Shown here piece by piece: positions 17,204-25,864 of a stretch of DNA of 36,585 nt. Where the stretch lies: assembly GCF_005063415.1 (NCBI RefSeq), contig NZ_SUEG01000022.1:17997-54581 (forward strand), given 5' to 3'. Under the pieces are notes generated by a model, which worked only from the letters and a program-made list of their open reading frames with translations, did not search any database and was not told the origin of the DNA. How positions within the stretch are numbered: the stretch's first letter is position 1; every line of letters begins with the position of its first letter. The translations under genes were made by a program, and so were the position numbers. The stretch is from Mesorhizobium sp. (lineage in GTDB: Bacteria > Pseudomonadota > Alphaproteobacteria > Rhizobiales > Rhizobiaceae).

Positions 17204-18406
17204 TCAAGCTGCGGTTCTTGACTGCCGCACTTGCAACCGTGGTCGAACGAGCATGACGCCGAACAGGCCCGCAAAGCCAACGAAGGATGCGATCCACAGT
17301 GCCGCAGAGATATGAAGGAGCACTGCCTCGGTGGGCGCGAACGCAGCTGCGATCCGAAAAATGGCCGCAAGCACGACCGCGGCAAAGATTCCACATGTGC
17401 CTGTACTTGCTCGCAGTTCACGGCCCGTGTGTCCGAGCGTGGCGCGGGTCATGACGGCCAGCGTCATACAGGCCACTGCTCCGACGCCGAACGCATGGAT
17501 GCCGGCCACCGCGGGCACTCTCTCGGGCACGAAGACAGCGAGGCCGGCAATCAGGAGGCCGAGCGGTACGAAGGCGAATGCCACGTGCAGGACCAGCACC
17601 AGAGGATCGCGCAGCGTCCGGTCGCCAGCCCAACGAGCAAGCCGGATCGCATTGAGGACCGCTCCGGCGATCAGCACCGCGCCGGTGCCTGAAAGGGTGG
17701 GAAAGAAGGCCCAGGCCGACAATCCGGCCGCAGAGAGTGCGATCGTTCCCACGTCGAACCTGCCGAACGTGACCGGCAGGCGCCCCGGTCTCTCACGCAC
17801 CAGCCAGTTCCGGGTGAAGGAAGGAATGATGCGGCCGCCTATGATCATGACAAGGACGACCGCCGCGCCAAGACCGAGACGGCGGCTGATGTCAGACACG
17901 CCTTGATAGTGCGCCTCAGCATGAAACATCATATTCGCCGCCAGAAGTGCCGTCACCGGCACCAGGACCTTGAGGTTTCGCCAGTTTCGGCCCGCGATGA
18001 TTTCCGTTGCGGCAGCGGCAACGACTGCGAGAAGAAAGGCGCAGTCTATGACGGCACTGAGCAGCCAGCCTGCCTGCGCCGAAAAGAAGACGATGAACCG
18101 CCCCGCGGACCAAAGCAATACCAGGCCCAGCAGGGGAAGGCCCTGCACGGGAAGCCTTCCGGTCCAGTTCGGGATTGCGGTCAATAGGAAACCGGTCACA
18201 ACGGCCGCCACATAACCAAACAGCAATTCGTGGATATGCCAGTCCACGGGCGAGAAGCTGCTGGAGGTCTCGAGCCTGCCGTAAAACAGAGGCAGCCAGA
18301 ACAGCATCGCCGCACCGCCATACAGTGAACCGATAAGAAAGAATGGCCGGAACCCGTAGGAGAGAACAGCCGGATAGGTGCTCGGCCGTGTTCGTGGAAT
18401 TGCCAT
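17204..18406 (-). CDS. nnrS: NnrS family heme-copper membrane protein
   Basis: A 400-residue polytopic membrane protein with about twelve hydrophobic segments. The N-terminal SYGFRPFFLIGSLYGGAAML and VDWHIHELLFGYVAAVVTGFLL are the recognised NnrS signatures; the histidines in WHIHE are likely heme or copper ligands. NnrS proteins relieve nitrosative stress and keep iron as available non-nitrosylated complexes during denitrification. ATG at 18406 has GAAGGGAAG upstream. It is divergent from nnrR and follows an NnrR-type box, as in Rhodobacter and rhizobia. Confidence 0.92.
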   Translation of the reverse strand: MAIPRTRPSTYPAVLSYGFRPFFLIGSLYGGAAMLFWLPLFYGRLETSSSFSPVDWHIHELLFGYVAAVVTGFLLTAIPNWTGRLPVQGLPLLGLVLLWSAGRFIVFFSAQAGWLLSAVIDCAFLLAVVAAAATEIIAGRNWRNLKVLVPVTALLAANMMFHAEAHYQGVSDISRRLGLGAAVVLVMIIGGRIIPSFTRNWLVRERPGRLPVTFGRFDVGTIALSAAGLSAWAFFPTLSGTGAVLIAGAVLNAIRLARWAGDRTLRDPLVLVLHVAFAFVPLGLLIAGLAVFVPERVPAVAGIHAFGVGAVACMTLAVMTRATLGHTGRELRASTGTCGIFAAVVLAAIFRIAAAFAPTEAVLLHISAALWIASFVGFAGLFGVMLVRPRLQVRQSRTAA

Positions 18407-18497
18407 GACTTCCCTTCAAAGAAAAAACAGGTGGGCGTGATAGGTGACTTAGACGGCCGCCACTCCGGTACTTCTACCGTGACTGGGCAGACGGAAT

Positions 18498-18511
18498 TTG
18501 CCGCAGCGCAA
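18498..18511. promoter_or_regulatory. NnrR-type box between nnrS and nnrR
   Basis: TTGCC-GCAG-CGCAA matches the NnrR pattern with one deviation in the left half. It is 91 bases before nnrS and 144 bases before the divergent nnrR gene, so it probably controls nnrS and may also affect nnrR. Confidence 0.7.
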
Positions 18512-18655
18512 ATAAGATTTGGAATTTCAGGGAAGGCGGCGAAAACGCGCCTCTTGCCGCACGAGGGCCGCCCATGACACATTCTATGACCGGGCTGCCT
18601 TGACCATGGCAAACCTGGATGCCTGGGGCGCAACAGCACTTGGGAGGGCACAGCG

Positions 18656-19360
18656 TTGGGTAGTCTCGATCGCTCGCTGATAGCCGGGCTTCCTGTATTT
18701 GGGGGCATAGCCCCCACGGATCTCGACCGCATAATCGGCCAGGCCAGGTCGTTGAGGATTGCCAAGGACCAGCCGGTGTTCGAGCAGGAGAAGCAAGCAG
18801 ATTCCTTTTTCCTGTTGCTCGACGGACATGTGCGCGTCGTGAAATCAACTCCCGATGGTCACGAGGTGACGGTGCGATACATAAGTCCGGGTGAGTTGAT
18901 GGGCATCGCCCATGCGCTTGGCCTCACCACCTACCCGGCAACTGCCATTGCCGCGGTTGATTGTATCGTTCTTGGCTGGCCGAGTCGCTTATGGCCGACA
19001 TTTGCCGCCGATTTCCCCAGTTTCGGCTCTAATGCGTACAAGGCCGTGGGCAGCAGGCTTCAGGACGCTCATTCGCGCGTCATCGAAATGTCCACCGAGC
19101 AGGTGGAACAGCGCGTCGCCCGTGGGCTGCTCAAGTTGGTCAAGCAATCGGGCAAGAAGACCGACGAGGGCATCCTTATAGATTTCCCGATCTCACGTCA
19201 GGACATTGCCGAGATGACCGGTACGACACTTCACACAGTCAGCCGGCTGCTCTCGGCATGGGAAAACCAAGGATTGGTCAAAAGCGGACGCCAGAAAGTG
19301 ATGGTGGTCGAGCCTCACCGGCTGCTGGTAATTGCGGAAGGGCGTGATGAAAAAGCCTAA
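18656..19360 (+). CDS. nnrR: NnrR-type Crp/Fnr regulator, probable NO sensor
   Basis: A 234-residue Crp/Fnr-family regulator with no N-terminal cysteine cluster, which separates it from the FnrN protein encoded nearby. An effector domain (about residues 10-130) and dimer helix precede a winged HTH (about 181-209) carrying TVSRLLS. NnrR-like proteins activate nirK, nor and nnrS when NO is present. Here the boxes before nirK, pseudoazurin, nnrS and the DUF1858 gene are the likely targets. No ATG is near: TTG at 18656 has GGGAGG eight bases upstream and gives the proper length. Specific assignment to NnrR rather than DNR/NarR rests on context. Confidence 0.82.
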   Translation: MGSLDRSLIAGLPVFGGIAPTDLDRIIGQARSLRIAKDQPVFEQEKQADSFFLLLDGHVRVVKSTPDGHEVTVRYISPGELMGIAHALGLTTYPATAIAAVDCIVLGWPSRLWPTFAADFPSFGSNAYKAVGSRLQDAHSRVIEMSTEQVEQRVARGLLKLVKQSGKKTDEGILIDFPISRQDIAEMTGTTLHTVSRLLSAWENQGLVKSGRQKVMVVEPHRLLVIAEGRDEKA

Positions 19361-19572
19361 TTCGGGCCACCGGCATTCGTCACCGCCAGCAGGTCGCGAC
19401 GGAGTTCTTTTTCACTCAGATCGTGCTCTCGTGCCGCGTCGGAAACGGTGTGAAACGAAGCAATCGGGCAGCCGACGCAAAGCATGCCGTGCTGTAGCAC
19501 CGCCCGGATGGTCGCCGGCGACCCACGCATGATTTCGTCCACCGTCGCATCGTCGCTGAATTTGCGTTTCAT
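19357..19572 (-). CDS. DUF1858 domain small protein with CxxC
   Basis: A 71-residue protein made up almost entirely of a DUF1858 domain: DATVDEIMRGSPATIRAVLQHGMLCVGCPIASFHTVSDAA, with C32 and C35 forming a CVGC motif. The family is found alone or fused to ScdA/RIC-type and redox proteins; a function in sensing or repair under nitrosative stress is a guess. The stop overlaps the convergent nnrR stop region. A probable NnrR box lies 55 bases upstream, putting it in the same regulon as nirK and nnrS. Confidence 0.8.
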   Translation of the reverse strand: MKRKFSDDATVDEIMRGSPATIRAVLQHGMLCVGCPIASFHTVSDAAREHDLSEKELRRDLLAVTNAGGPN

Positions 19573-19627
19573 GCCGCTTGTCCGCGTTTGGAGAGCGACA
19601 TCCTGCTGCTGGTTTCAGCGATGTTCG

Positions 19628-19641
19628 TTGCGCTGAGGCAA
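19628..19641. promoter_or_regulatory. NnrR-type box upstream of the DUF1858 gene
   Basis: TTGCG-CTGA-GGCAA on the plus strand reads TTGCC-TCAG-CGCAA on the minus strand, nearly identical to the nnrS box (TTGCC-GCAG-CGCAA). It is 55 bases before the DUF1858 gene start. Confidence 0.65.
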
Positions 19642-19663
19642 ACAAGAAGCAGTTCAGCCTACT

Positions 19664-20002
19664 TCACGCCTGAACGACGCAGATCGTCGAGCGCGTCAGG
19701 AATCTCTTCTCCCGCCCATTGTCGAGCGAGAACATGCCGCCGCGGCCGGGCACCACATCGATAACAAGATTCGTGTGCTTCCAGGCCTCGAATTGCGAAG
19801 CCCCGATGTAGAACGGCGCGCCTTGGATGTGGCCGAGCAACACATCGTGATCGCCGATGATGAAACCGGTACGCGGATAGCACATGGGCGAAGAGCCGTC
19901 GCAGCAGCCGCCGGATTGGTGGAACAGCACCGGTCCATGCTCGGCAACGATCTCCGCGATCAGTTCGAGCGCTGCCGGCGTTGCCGTGACTTTCGCATGC
20001 AT
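19664..20002 (-). CDS. DUF779 protein, aldehyde dehydrogenase partner
   Basis: A 112-residue soluble protein recognisable as DUF779 from GPVLFHQSGGCCDGSSPMCYP, with conserved cysteines C33, C34 and C41, and from QFEAWKHTNLVIDVVPGRGG. Its activity is unknown. Genes for DUF779 proteins are commonly placed beside AldA/ExaC-type aldehyde dehydrogenases, as here, where it follows the dehydrogenase by 64 bases. The cysteine cluster might bind a metal or protect the dehydrogenase, but that is inference. Confidence 0.88.
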   Translation of the reverse strand: MHAKVTATPAALELIAEIVAEHGPVLFHQSGGCCDGSSPMCYPRTGFIIGDHDVLLGHIQGAPFYIGASQFEAWKHTNLVIDVVPGRGGMFSLDNGREKRFLTRSTICVVQA

Positions 20003-20027
20003 GGCTTTTCCGATTTTTTACCCTGGG

Positions 20028-20050
20028 GCGCGGCCCTCGCGGGGCCGCGC
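20028..20050 (-). other. intercistronic stem-loop between aldehyde dehydrogenase and DUF779 genes
   Basis: GCGCGGCCC and GGGCCGCGC form a perfect 9-bp stem around a 5-base loop in the 64-base gap. The minus strand continues with an A-run rather than a T-run, so it does not look like an intrinsic terminator in the direction of the genes. It may set the relative expression of the two genes. Confidence 0.5.
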
Positions 20051-20066
20051 AGTAGAGAAAAGACGA

Positions 20067-21584
<1,518 letters not shown>

Positions 21585-21689
21585 GTTCTCCTCCCAAAAT
21601 CGACGCCGCGGGATGCGACGCTTAAGGGGAGAGATTTGCGATTTCTGCCGCCATTGTCACCGTGGCAAGGACAGTAGCCGGGCGCGGCG

Positions 21690-21707
21690 TGTCGCAGAAT
21701 TGCGACA
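21690..21707. promoter_or_regulatory. dyad TGTCGCA-N4-TGCGACA, candidate operator for the aldehyde dehydrogenase gene
   Basis: A perfect 7-bp inverted repeat around GAAT lies 105 bases upstream of the dehydrogenase ATG and directly after the regulator gene. Position and symmetry suggest a binding site for the Fis-type HTH regulator encoded next to it. Confidence 0.6.
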
Positions 21708-21728
21708 GTCATGTGAGGTTTCGAATGG

Positions 21729-22697
21729 TTAGTGGGACCTGTGGACGTCCAGACGGTTGAGCTTGCGGTGAAGCGTCGCGCGGCTGATGCCAAGCGCCTG
21801 CGCAGCAGCCGACACATTTCCGTCTGCTCGCGCCAGCGCCCGCTGCAGAACACCGCGCTCCGCCTCGGCGAGAACGGCGGGGCCGCTCTCCGTCCAACCG
21901 AGCAGATCGGCCGCGGGCATCGGCTTGTCGAGACACAGCTGGGTTATTCCAAGCGCCAGGCGAGCCGATCGCGTCGCGCCGACCACAAGGTCGTCCGCAT
22001 CAACGGCAATCAGCGCGCCGGAGCCCTTGTCGGCCACTGGCGCCAGAAGGATCCGCGCCTTCGGGAAGGCCATTCTGAAGTTCTCCGCCTCGATCCGACG
22101 CACTGCGTCGACGACGGCCACCGAAATAAGATTGGCGAAGGCTTCGGTCAGATCGGCCCGGCACGAAGACACGTCAAGCGCAGCCACAAGCTCTCCCCGG
22201 TGATCGTAGATCGGGGCCGTGGTGCAACTCAGCCCCGTGTTGCGCGTGTGAAAGTGTTGGTCGCGATGGATTGTCAGCGCTCGCTGTTCCACCAGGCAGG
22301 TGCCGATCCCGTTGGTGCCCTGGCTTTCTTCGTTCCAGATAGAGCCGGTCCACAAGCCCCAGGAATGAAAAGTCTCGTCGTCGACGGGCGCGCCGCGCCG
22401 CTCGACCGGCACGCCGTCACGATCGGCAAGAAGCACGCAGCAGCCAACGCCGCCCACCGCGAGATAGAGACGGTCCAGGCTGGATTGGGCCGCCCGGACG
22501 AGCGGTTCAATGCGTTGCCGGGCCGCGATCAACTCCATTTCCGTCAGGTAGCGTGGCGGCCTGCAATCGGCGGGATCGAGCCGGTGCAAACTGGAAGAGC
22601 GTCGCCAGGAGGCGACCAGCGCGGACTTCGCGGCGGCGTCCGAAGCGATCGCGGCCTGAATGCGGTCGGCATGACGACCGGACAGATCCTCGCTCAT
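21729..22697 (-). CDS. AcoR-like regulator with GAF and Fis-type HTH, lacking the AAA+ domain
   Basis: A 322-residue regulator. The N-terminus (about 30-200) has the AcoR-type sensory region with SWRRSSSLHRLDP and the GAF segment WNEESQGTNGIGTCLVE and HFHTRNTGLSCTTAPI; the C-terminus (about 280-320) is a Fis-type HTH, DGNVSAAAQALGISRATLHRKL. The sigma-54-contacting AAA+ module, with its GAFTGA and Walker motifs, is absent: only about 80 residues separate the two parts. It should therefore not activate sigma-54 promoters by the standard route. ATG at 22697 has GGGAGG six bases upstream and is preferred to ATG at 22703. It precedes the aldehyde dehydrogenase and probably controls it in response to an alcohol or aldehyde. 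Confidence 0.85.
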   Translation of the reverse strand: MSEDLSGRHADRIQAAIASDAAAKSALVASWRRSSSLHRLDPADCRPPRYLTEMELIAARQRIEPLVRAAQSSLDRLYLAVGGVGCCVLLADRDGVPVERRGAPVDDETFHSWGLWTGSIWNEESQGTNGIGTCLVEQRALTIHRDQHFHTRNTGLSCTTAPIYDHRGELVAALDVSSCRADLTEAFANLISVAVVDAVRRIEAENFRMAFPKARILLAPVADKGSGALIAVDADDLVVGATRSARLALGITQLCLDKPMPAADLLGWTESGPAVLAEAERGVLQRALARADGNVSAAAQALGISRATLHRKLNRLDVHRSH

Positions 22698-23118
22698 GTT
22701 CATCCTCCCTTTCAGCTTCTGGAACAGCCTGCCTCAGAAGAGGCAACGTTGGCATAGCACCAGGTTCCGCCTTCAATCACCACGCTGTCAATTCGACAGA
22801 AGCACCAGAAGGCACATCCTTAGTTTCGCGTCAGTTAGTGATGTTTGGCAGATCGATAGTCATTCCTCGCCAGTGCACCTTTCGGTGTTGATGCCCCAAA
22901 GCCTACAAGTACGAATTACGAATTCATTGATCGAGGGCAAAGACGAACCAAATGTTCAGCCGCCGTACCGTGCAGAACGATGCGGGGAGGGTTCTGATAT
23001 TGGCTGGCCCATGAAGGCAAGGATCAGATACGGCGTCGGGTTCATTAAGATCAGTGCTATCAAACCATGCTCGCCCGGAACCAGTTCAAAAGGAGCCCTC
23101 ACGGGTGCCGGCACGTGG

Positions 23119-23322
23119 CTACAAGAAGTGCAGCGACCGATATTTCTCGATCGTGAAGCTCGGCTGGGCCGCCATGAGCTTCCGAGCTGCCCAGCGGGCG
23201 GTCTCCAGATCTCCGTTCATCGCCGACCAGGGGGCGAGGTATTCGATAGAAATGATGATGCCGGCAGGGGCGGCGATGACCTTACGGACGGAAAGGCTGT
23301 GGCCGTAGGTGCCCGCTCGCAT
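23119..23322 (-). pseudogene. possible C-terminal remnant of a TPR-containing adenylate-cyclase-type protein
   Basis: The last ~45 codons of a minus-strand frame read like the end of a TPR repeat protein: NGDLETARWAARKLMAAQP, then FTIEKYRSLHF. This resembles the tail of rhizobial class III cyclases with TPR repeats, such as those ending in a repeat plus a proline/isoleucine linker. The rest of any such gene is absent upstream, so this would be a decayed scrap. The resemblance is by eye only. Confidence 0.3.
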
Positions 23323-23341
23323 TTTCGCCGCGACACCCTTG

Positions 23342-23383
23342 CGTCAATTAACATTATACATTATATGCAACTGTATATTGACG
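23342..23383 (+). promoter_or_regulatory. AT-rich promoter/operator of the blh-bigR operon
   Basis: A conspicuously AT-rich patch in GC-rich DNA. CGTCAAT (23342-23348) and ATTGACG (23377-23383) are inverted, TATACA (23355-23360) and TGTATA (23372-23377) are inverted inside them, and ACATTAT is repeated in tandem at 23351-23364. TTGCGT (23339-23344) and TTATAT (23361-23366) could serve as -35 and -10 with a 16-base gap. BigR repressors bind AT-rich dyads over their own promoter, which fits the place 13 bases before the blh ATG. Confidence 0.65.
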
Positions 23384-23395
23384 TTAGGAGCAGAC

Positions 23396-24691
23396 ATGAG
23401 AATGATCCGTGTGAACGATAGGCTTTCCGTAGGTCCCCAGCCCGCACTATCTGAAATCCTGTTGCTTCCCGACCAGGAGTTCGCAGGAGTGATAAACGTT
23501 CGGCCTGATTTGGAAGAGCCCGCCCAGCCCGGAAACGAAGCTGAACGAGAGGCTGCCGATCGAGCGCGCATCTCCTACAAATTCATACCTGTCACGATGC
23601 CGACCATCACAGAAGGGGACGTGCGGTCCTTCCAGGCAGCTATGGCCGATGTTGGTGGCGCGGTCTTTGCCCATTGCAAGACCGGCACCCGCGCATTGAG
23701 CCTATATGCCCTGGGCGAGGCGCTCGATGGCCGAATGTCGCCTGTCGAGATTACTGCACTCGGCCAGAAGCTCGGGGTAGACTTGTCGGCAGCAAGCCGA
23801 TGGTTGGAAGGGCACAGGCGGACCCGACCGGCAGTAAAAGGGTTTTTCGACCCCCGAACATGGAGCGTGCAATATGTAGTTTCAGATCCCAGTACCCGCA
23901 AATGCGCGATTATCGACCCGGTGCTCGATTTTGATGAGAAGTCCGGGGCGACCAGAACATGCAACGCCGATGCGATGCTTGATTACATCGCCGGGAAGCG
24001 GCTGTCCGTTGAATGGATTCTCGATAGCCATCCTCATGCCGACCACTTTTCTGCTGCGCAGTACCTGAAGGAGAAGACCGGCGCGCCGACTGCGATAGGA
24101 GCGAGGGTCGTCGACGTCCAACGTTTGTGGCAAGGCATCTACAACCGACCTGAACTTCACATAGACGGCTCGCAGTGGGACAGGCTGTTCTCGGATGGAG
24201 ACACTTTCAAGGTAGGTTCAATCGAGGCGCGCGTAATGTTTTCGCCCGGTCACACCCTGGCCTCGATCACCTATGTGATCGGTGATGCGGCTTTTGTTCA
24301 CGACACTATCTTCATGCCCGACAGCGGAACGGCTCGCGCTGATTTCCCTGGTGGAGACGCTCGCACGCTGTGGAGATCGATCCAGGCCATTCTGGCGCTT
24401 CCAGACGAAACGCGGTTGTTTACTGGGCACGACTACCAGCCAGGCGGACGCGAACCCAAGTGGGAAAGCACGGTAGGCACTCAGAAGCGTATCAATGCAC
24501 ATCTGGCCGACATGACCGAAGAAGGCTTCGCCGCAATGCGTCAAGCGCGAGACCGTATGCTGCCTATGCCGAAGCTGATCCTCCATGCCTTGCAGGTCAA
24601 CATCCGGGCTGGGCGTTTGCCGGAGCCGGAAGCAAACGGTAAGCGCTATCTAAAATTTCCCCTCAACGCATTGGGAGAAGCAGTGTGGTGA
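23396..24691 (+). CDS. blh: Blh: DUF442 sulfurtransferase-like domain fused to ETHE1-type persulfide dioxygenase
   Basis: A 431-residue bifunctional protein. Residues 1-110 are a DUF442/TIGR01244 domain with a phosphatase- or rhodanese-like loop HCKTGTR (C94). Residues 145-431 form a metallo-beta-lactamase-fold ETHE1-type domain with SHPHADHF (H212, H214, D216, H217), a later histidine in SPGHT, an aspartate in VHDTIF and FTGHDYQPGGR. ETHE1 enzymes oxidise glutathione persulfide to sulfite; Blh detoxifies hydrogen sulfide in Agrobacterium and Xylella. ATG at 23396 has AGGAG five bases upstream. It begins a five-gene overlapping operon, and its stop overlaps the bigR start by seven bases. Confidence 0.92.
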   Translation: MRMIRVNDRLSVGPQPALSEILLLPDQEFAGVINVRPDLEEPAQPGNEAEREAADRARISYKFIPVTMPTITEGDVRSFQAAMADVGGAVFAHCKTGTRALSLYALGEALDGRMSPVEITALGQKLGVDLSAASRWLEGHRRTRPAVKGFFDPRTWSVQYVVSDPSTRKCAIIDPVLDFDEKSGATRTCNADAMLDYIAGKRLSVEWILDSHPHADHFSAAQYLKEKTGAPTAIGARVVDVQRLWQGIYNRPELHIDGSQWDRLFSDGDTFKVGSIEARVMFSPGHTLASITYVIGDAAFVHDTIFMPDSGTARADFPGGDARTLWRSIQAILALPDETRLFTGHDYQPGGREPKWESTVGTQKRINAHLADMTEEGFAAMRQARDRMLPMPKLILHALQVNIRAGRLPEPEANGKRYLKFPLNALGEAVW

Positions 24692-25029
24692 GCGAAATCC
24701 TTATCGATGAAACCGAAATGGAGATGTCGCTTGCCGCAATGGAATCCCGCGCCGGCGAAGTTGCAGCTCTTCTAAAGACACTGGCGCATCCAATGCGACT
24801 GATGCTCGTCTGCACCCTTGTTGAAGGAGAGCATTCGGTTAGCCAATTGGAAGATGAGCTCAACATCCATCAGCCAAACCTATCCCAGCAGCTGACAGTG
24901 TTGCGGGACGCCAAAATTGTGGAAACCCGGCGCGACGGAAAACAGATCTTCTACCGGTTGACCGCCGAGAGGGCTGCTCAATTGGTTTCGGCGCTCTACA
25001 CGATCTTCTGTTCGGACGGTCCGTCATGA
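24685..25029 (+). CDS. bigR: BigR, ArsR-family sulfide/persulfide-responsive repressor
   Basis: A 114-residue winged-helix ArsR-type repressor: ALLKTLAHPMRLMLVCTL, then SVSQLEDELNIHQPNLSQQL as recognition helix and DGKQIFYRL in the wing. C43 and C109 correspond to the cysteine pair that forms a disulfide or polysulfide bridge in characterised BigR (C42 and C108 in Xylella, from memory). Oxidation by sulfide-derived persulfide releases it from the promoter. GTG at 24685 has GGAG seven bases upstream; GTG at 24688 is an alternative. The stop overlaps the next gene's ATG (ATGA). Confidence 0.92.
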   Translation: MVSEILIDETEMEMSLAAMESRAGEVAALLKTLAHPMRLMLVCTLVEGEHSVSQLEDELNIHQPNLSQQLTVLRDAKIVETRRDGKQIFYRLTAERAAQLVSALYTIFCSDGPS

Positions 25030-25436
25030 CCTCTTATCTTCCTTCGCTTTTGGGCGGGGCTCTGATCGGGCTTTCGTCTATGATGCTCTTGATCTTGAAC
25101 GGTAGAATTGCCGGCATCAGCGGGATTGTTGGCGGGTTGCTCCAAGGCAACAATAGGTGGACAAACGCTGCCTTCGTCGTCGGGTTGCTGCTTGGCCCGG
25201 TCCGTTATTTCCTAACTTTTCATCATTGGCCGACCGCGACCATCACTGCGTCACTGCCGCTGGTTATGATAGCTGGTTTTCTGGTCGGTTTCGGATCCCG
25301 CATGGGTTCGGGTTGCACCAGTGGTCACGGAATAATGGGGCTGGCGCGGCTATCGCCGCGGTCAATCGTCGCCGTTGTGACGTTCCTTCTGAGCGGCGCT
25401 CTAGCCGTCGCGCTTCTCCACGGAGCAGTCTTGTGA
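25026..25436 (+). CDS. YeeE/YedE (DUF395) family half-transporter, first
   Basis: A 136-residue membrane protein with about four helices. NGRIAGISGIVGGLL and GFGSRMGSGCTSGHGIMGLARLSPRS are the YeeE/YedE signature; the cysteine in SGCTSGHG is the conserved thiosulfate-relay type residue. Full-length YeeE has two such halves and takes up thiosulfate, while bigR-operon versions may move other reduced sulfur species such as sulfite. ATG overlaps the bigR stop and its stop overlaps the next GTG, so it is translationally coupled to both neighbours. Confidence 0.9.
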   Translation: MTSYLPSLLGGALIGLSSMMLLILNGRIAGISGIVGGLLQGNNRWTNAAFVVGLLLGPVRYFLTFHHWPTATITASLPLVMIAGFLVGFGSRMGSGCTSGHGIMGLARLSPRSIVAVVTFLLSGALAVALLHGAVL

Positions 25437-25864
25437 GACACGCTAAATTACAGGTCATGGCGGCCCTGGCCGCGGGCACCATCTTTGGCTACGGTCTGGC
25501 GTTGTCGGGTATGCTTGATCCTGTCCGTGTACAGGGCTTTCTCGACGTCTCCGGCGCGTGGGATCCGACCCTCGCATTCGTGTTGGGCGGCGCCGTTGCA
25601 GTTGCAACGGGAGGCACAGCCTGGATGGGGCAGATGTCACGACCTTTCCTGGCAGAGACTTTCCATTTGCCCGTCAGTTCGCGGATTGACGCCCCCCTGG
25701 TTCTAGGTTCGGCGATTTTTGGCCTTGGATGGGGACTCGGCGGGTTCTGTCCTGGCCCTGCGGTAGCTTCGTTGTCTCTGGGGTTAGCGCCGGCACTTTT
25801 CGTAGCCTTAATGCTGGCGGGGATGGTTGCTCATGACCGCTGCTTTGTCCGAAGAGCATCATGA
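25433..25864 (+). CDS. YeeE/YedE (DUF395) family half-transporter, second
   Basis: A 143-residue membrane protein with about four helices and the second half of the family's pattern: GYGLALSGMLDPVRVQGFLDV and GLGWGLGGFCPGPAVASLS, whose FCPGPA cysteine pairs with that of the first half. The frame is open further upstream inside the previous gene, but GTG at 25433 overlaps that gene's stop (GTGA) and gives the proper N-terminus. Together the two proteins should form a complete transporter for a sulfur oxyanion. Confidence 0.88.
   Translation: MRHAKLQVMAALAAGTIFGYGLALSGMLDPVRVQGFLDVSGAWDPTLAFVLGGAVAVATGGTAWMGQMSRPFLAETFHLPVSSRIDAPLVLGSAIFGLGWGLGGFCPGPAVASLSLGLAPALFVALMLAGMVAHDRCFVRRAS

Larger units (their letters stand above)
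22698..23395. other. intergenic stretch with one gene remnant and a promoter
   Basis: About 700 bases separate the AcoR-like regulator from blh. Apart from a possible TPR-protein remnant on the minus strand (23119-23322) and the AT-rich promoter/operator at 23342-23383, I see no gene. Open frames that cross it on the plus strand have no family resemblance. Confidence 0.5.

Noticed and set aside
18600..18613. TTGAC-CATG-GCAAA as a FixK box before nnrR
   Set aside because: Only the left half-site fits; the right half lacks GTCAA or ATCAA, so it is not counted.
21732..22757. A 341-codon open frame on the plus strand
   Set aside because: It is antisense to the AcoR-like regulator, which has recognisable GAF and HTH regions.
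22696..23421. A 241-codon open frame on the plus strand across the regulator-blh gap
   Set aside because: No motif, no ribosome site, and it runs into the blh start and across the AT-rich promoter in a different frame.
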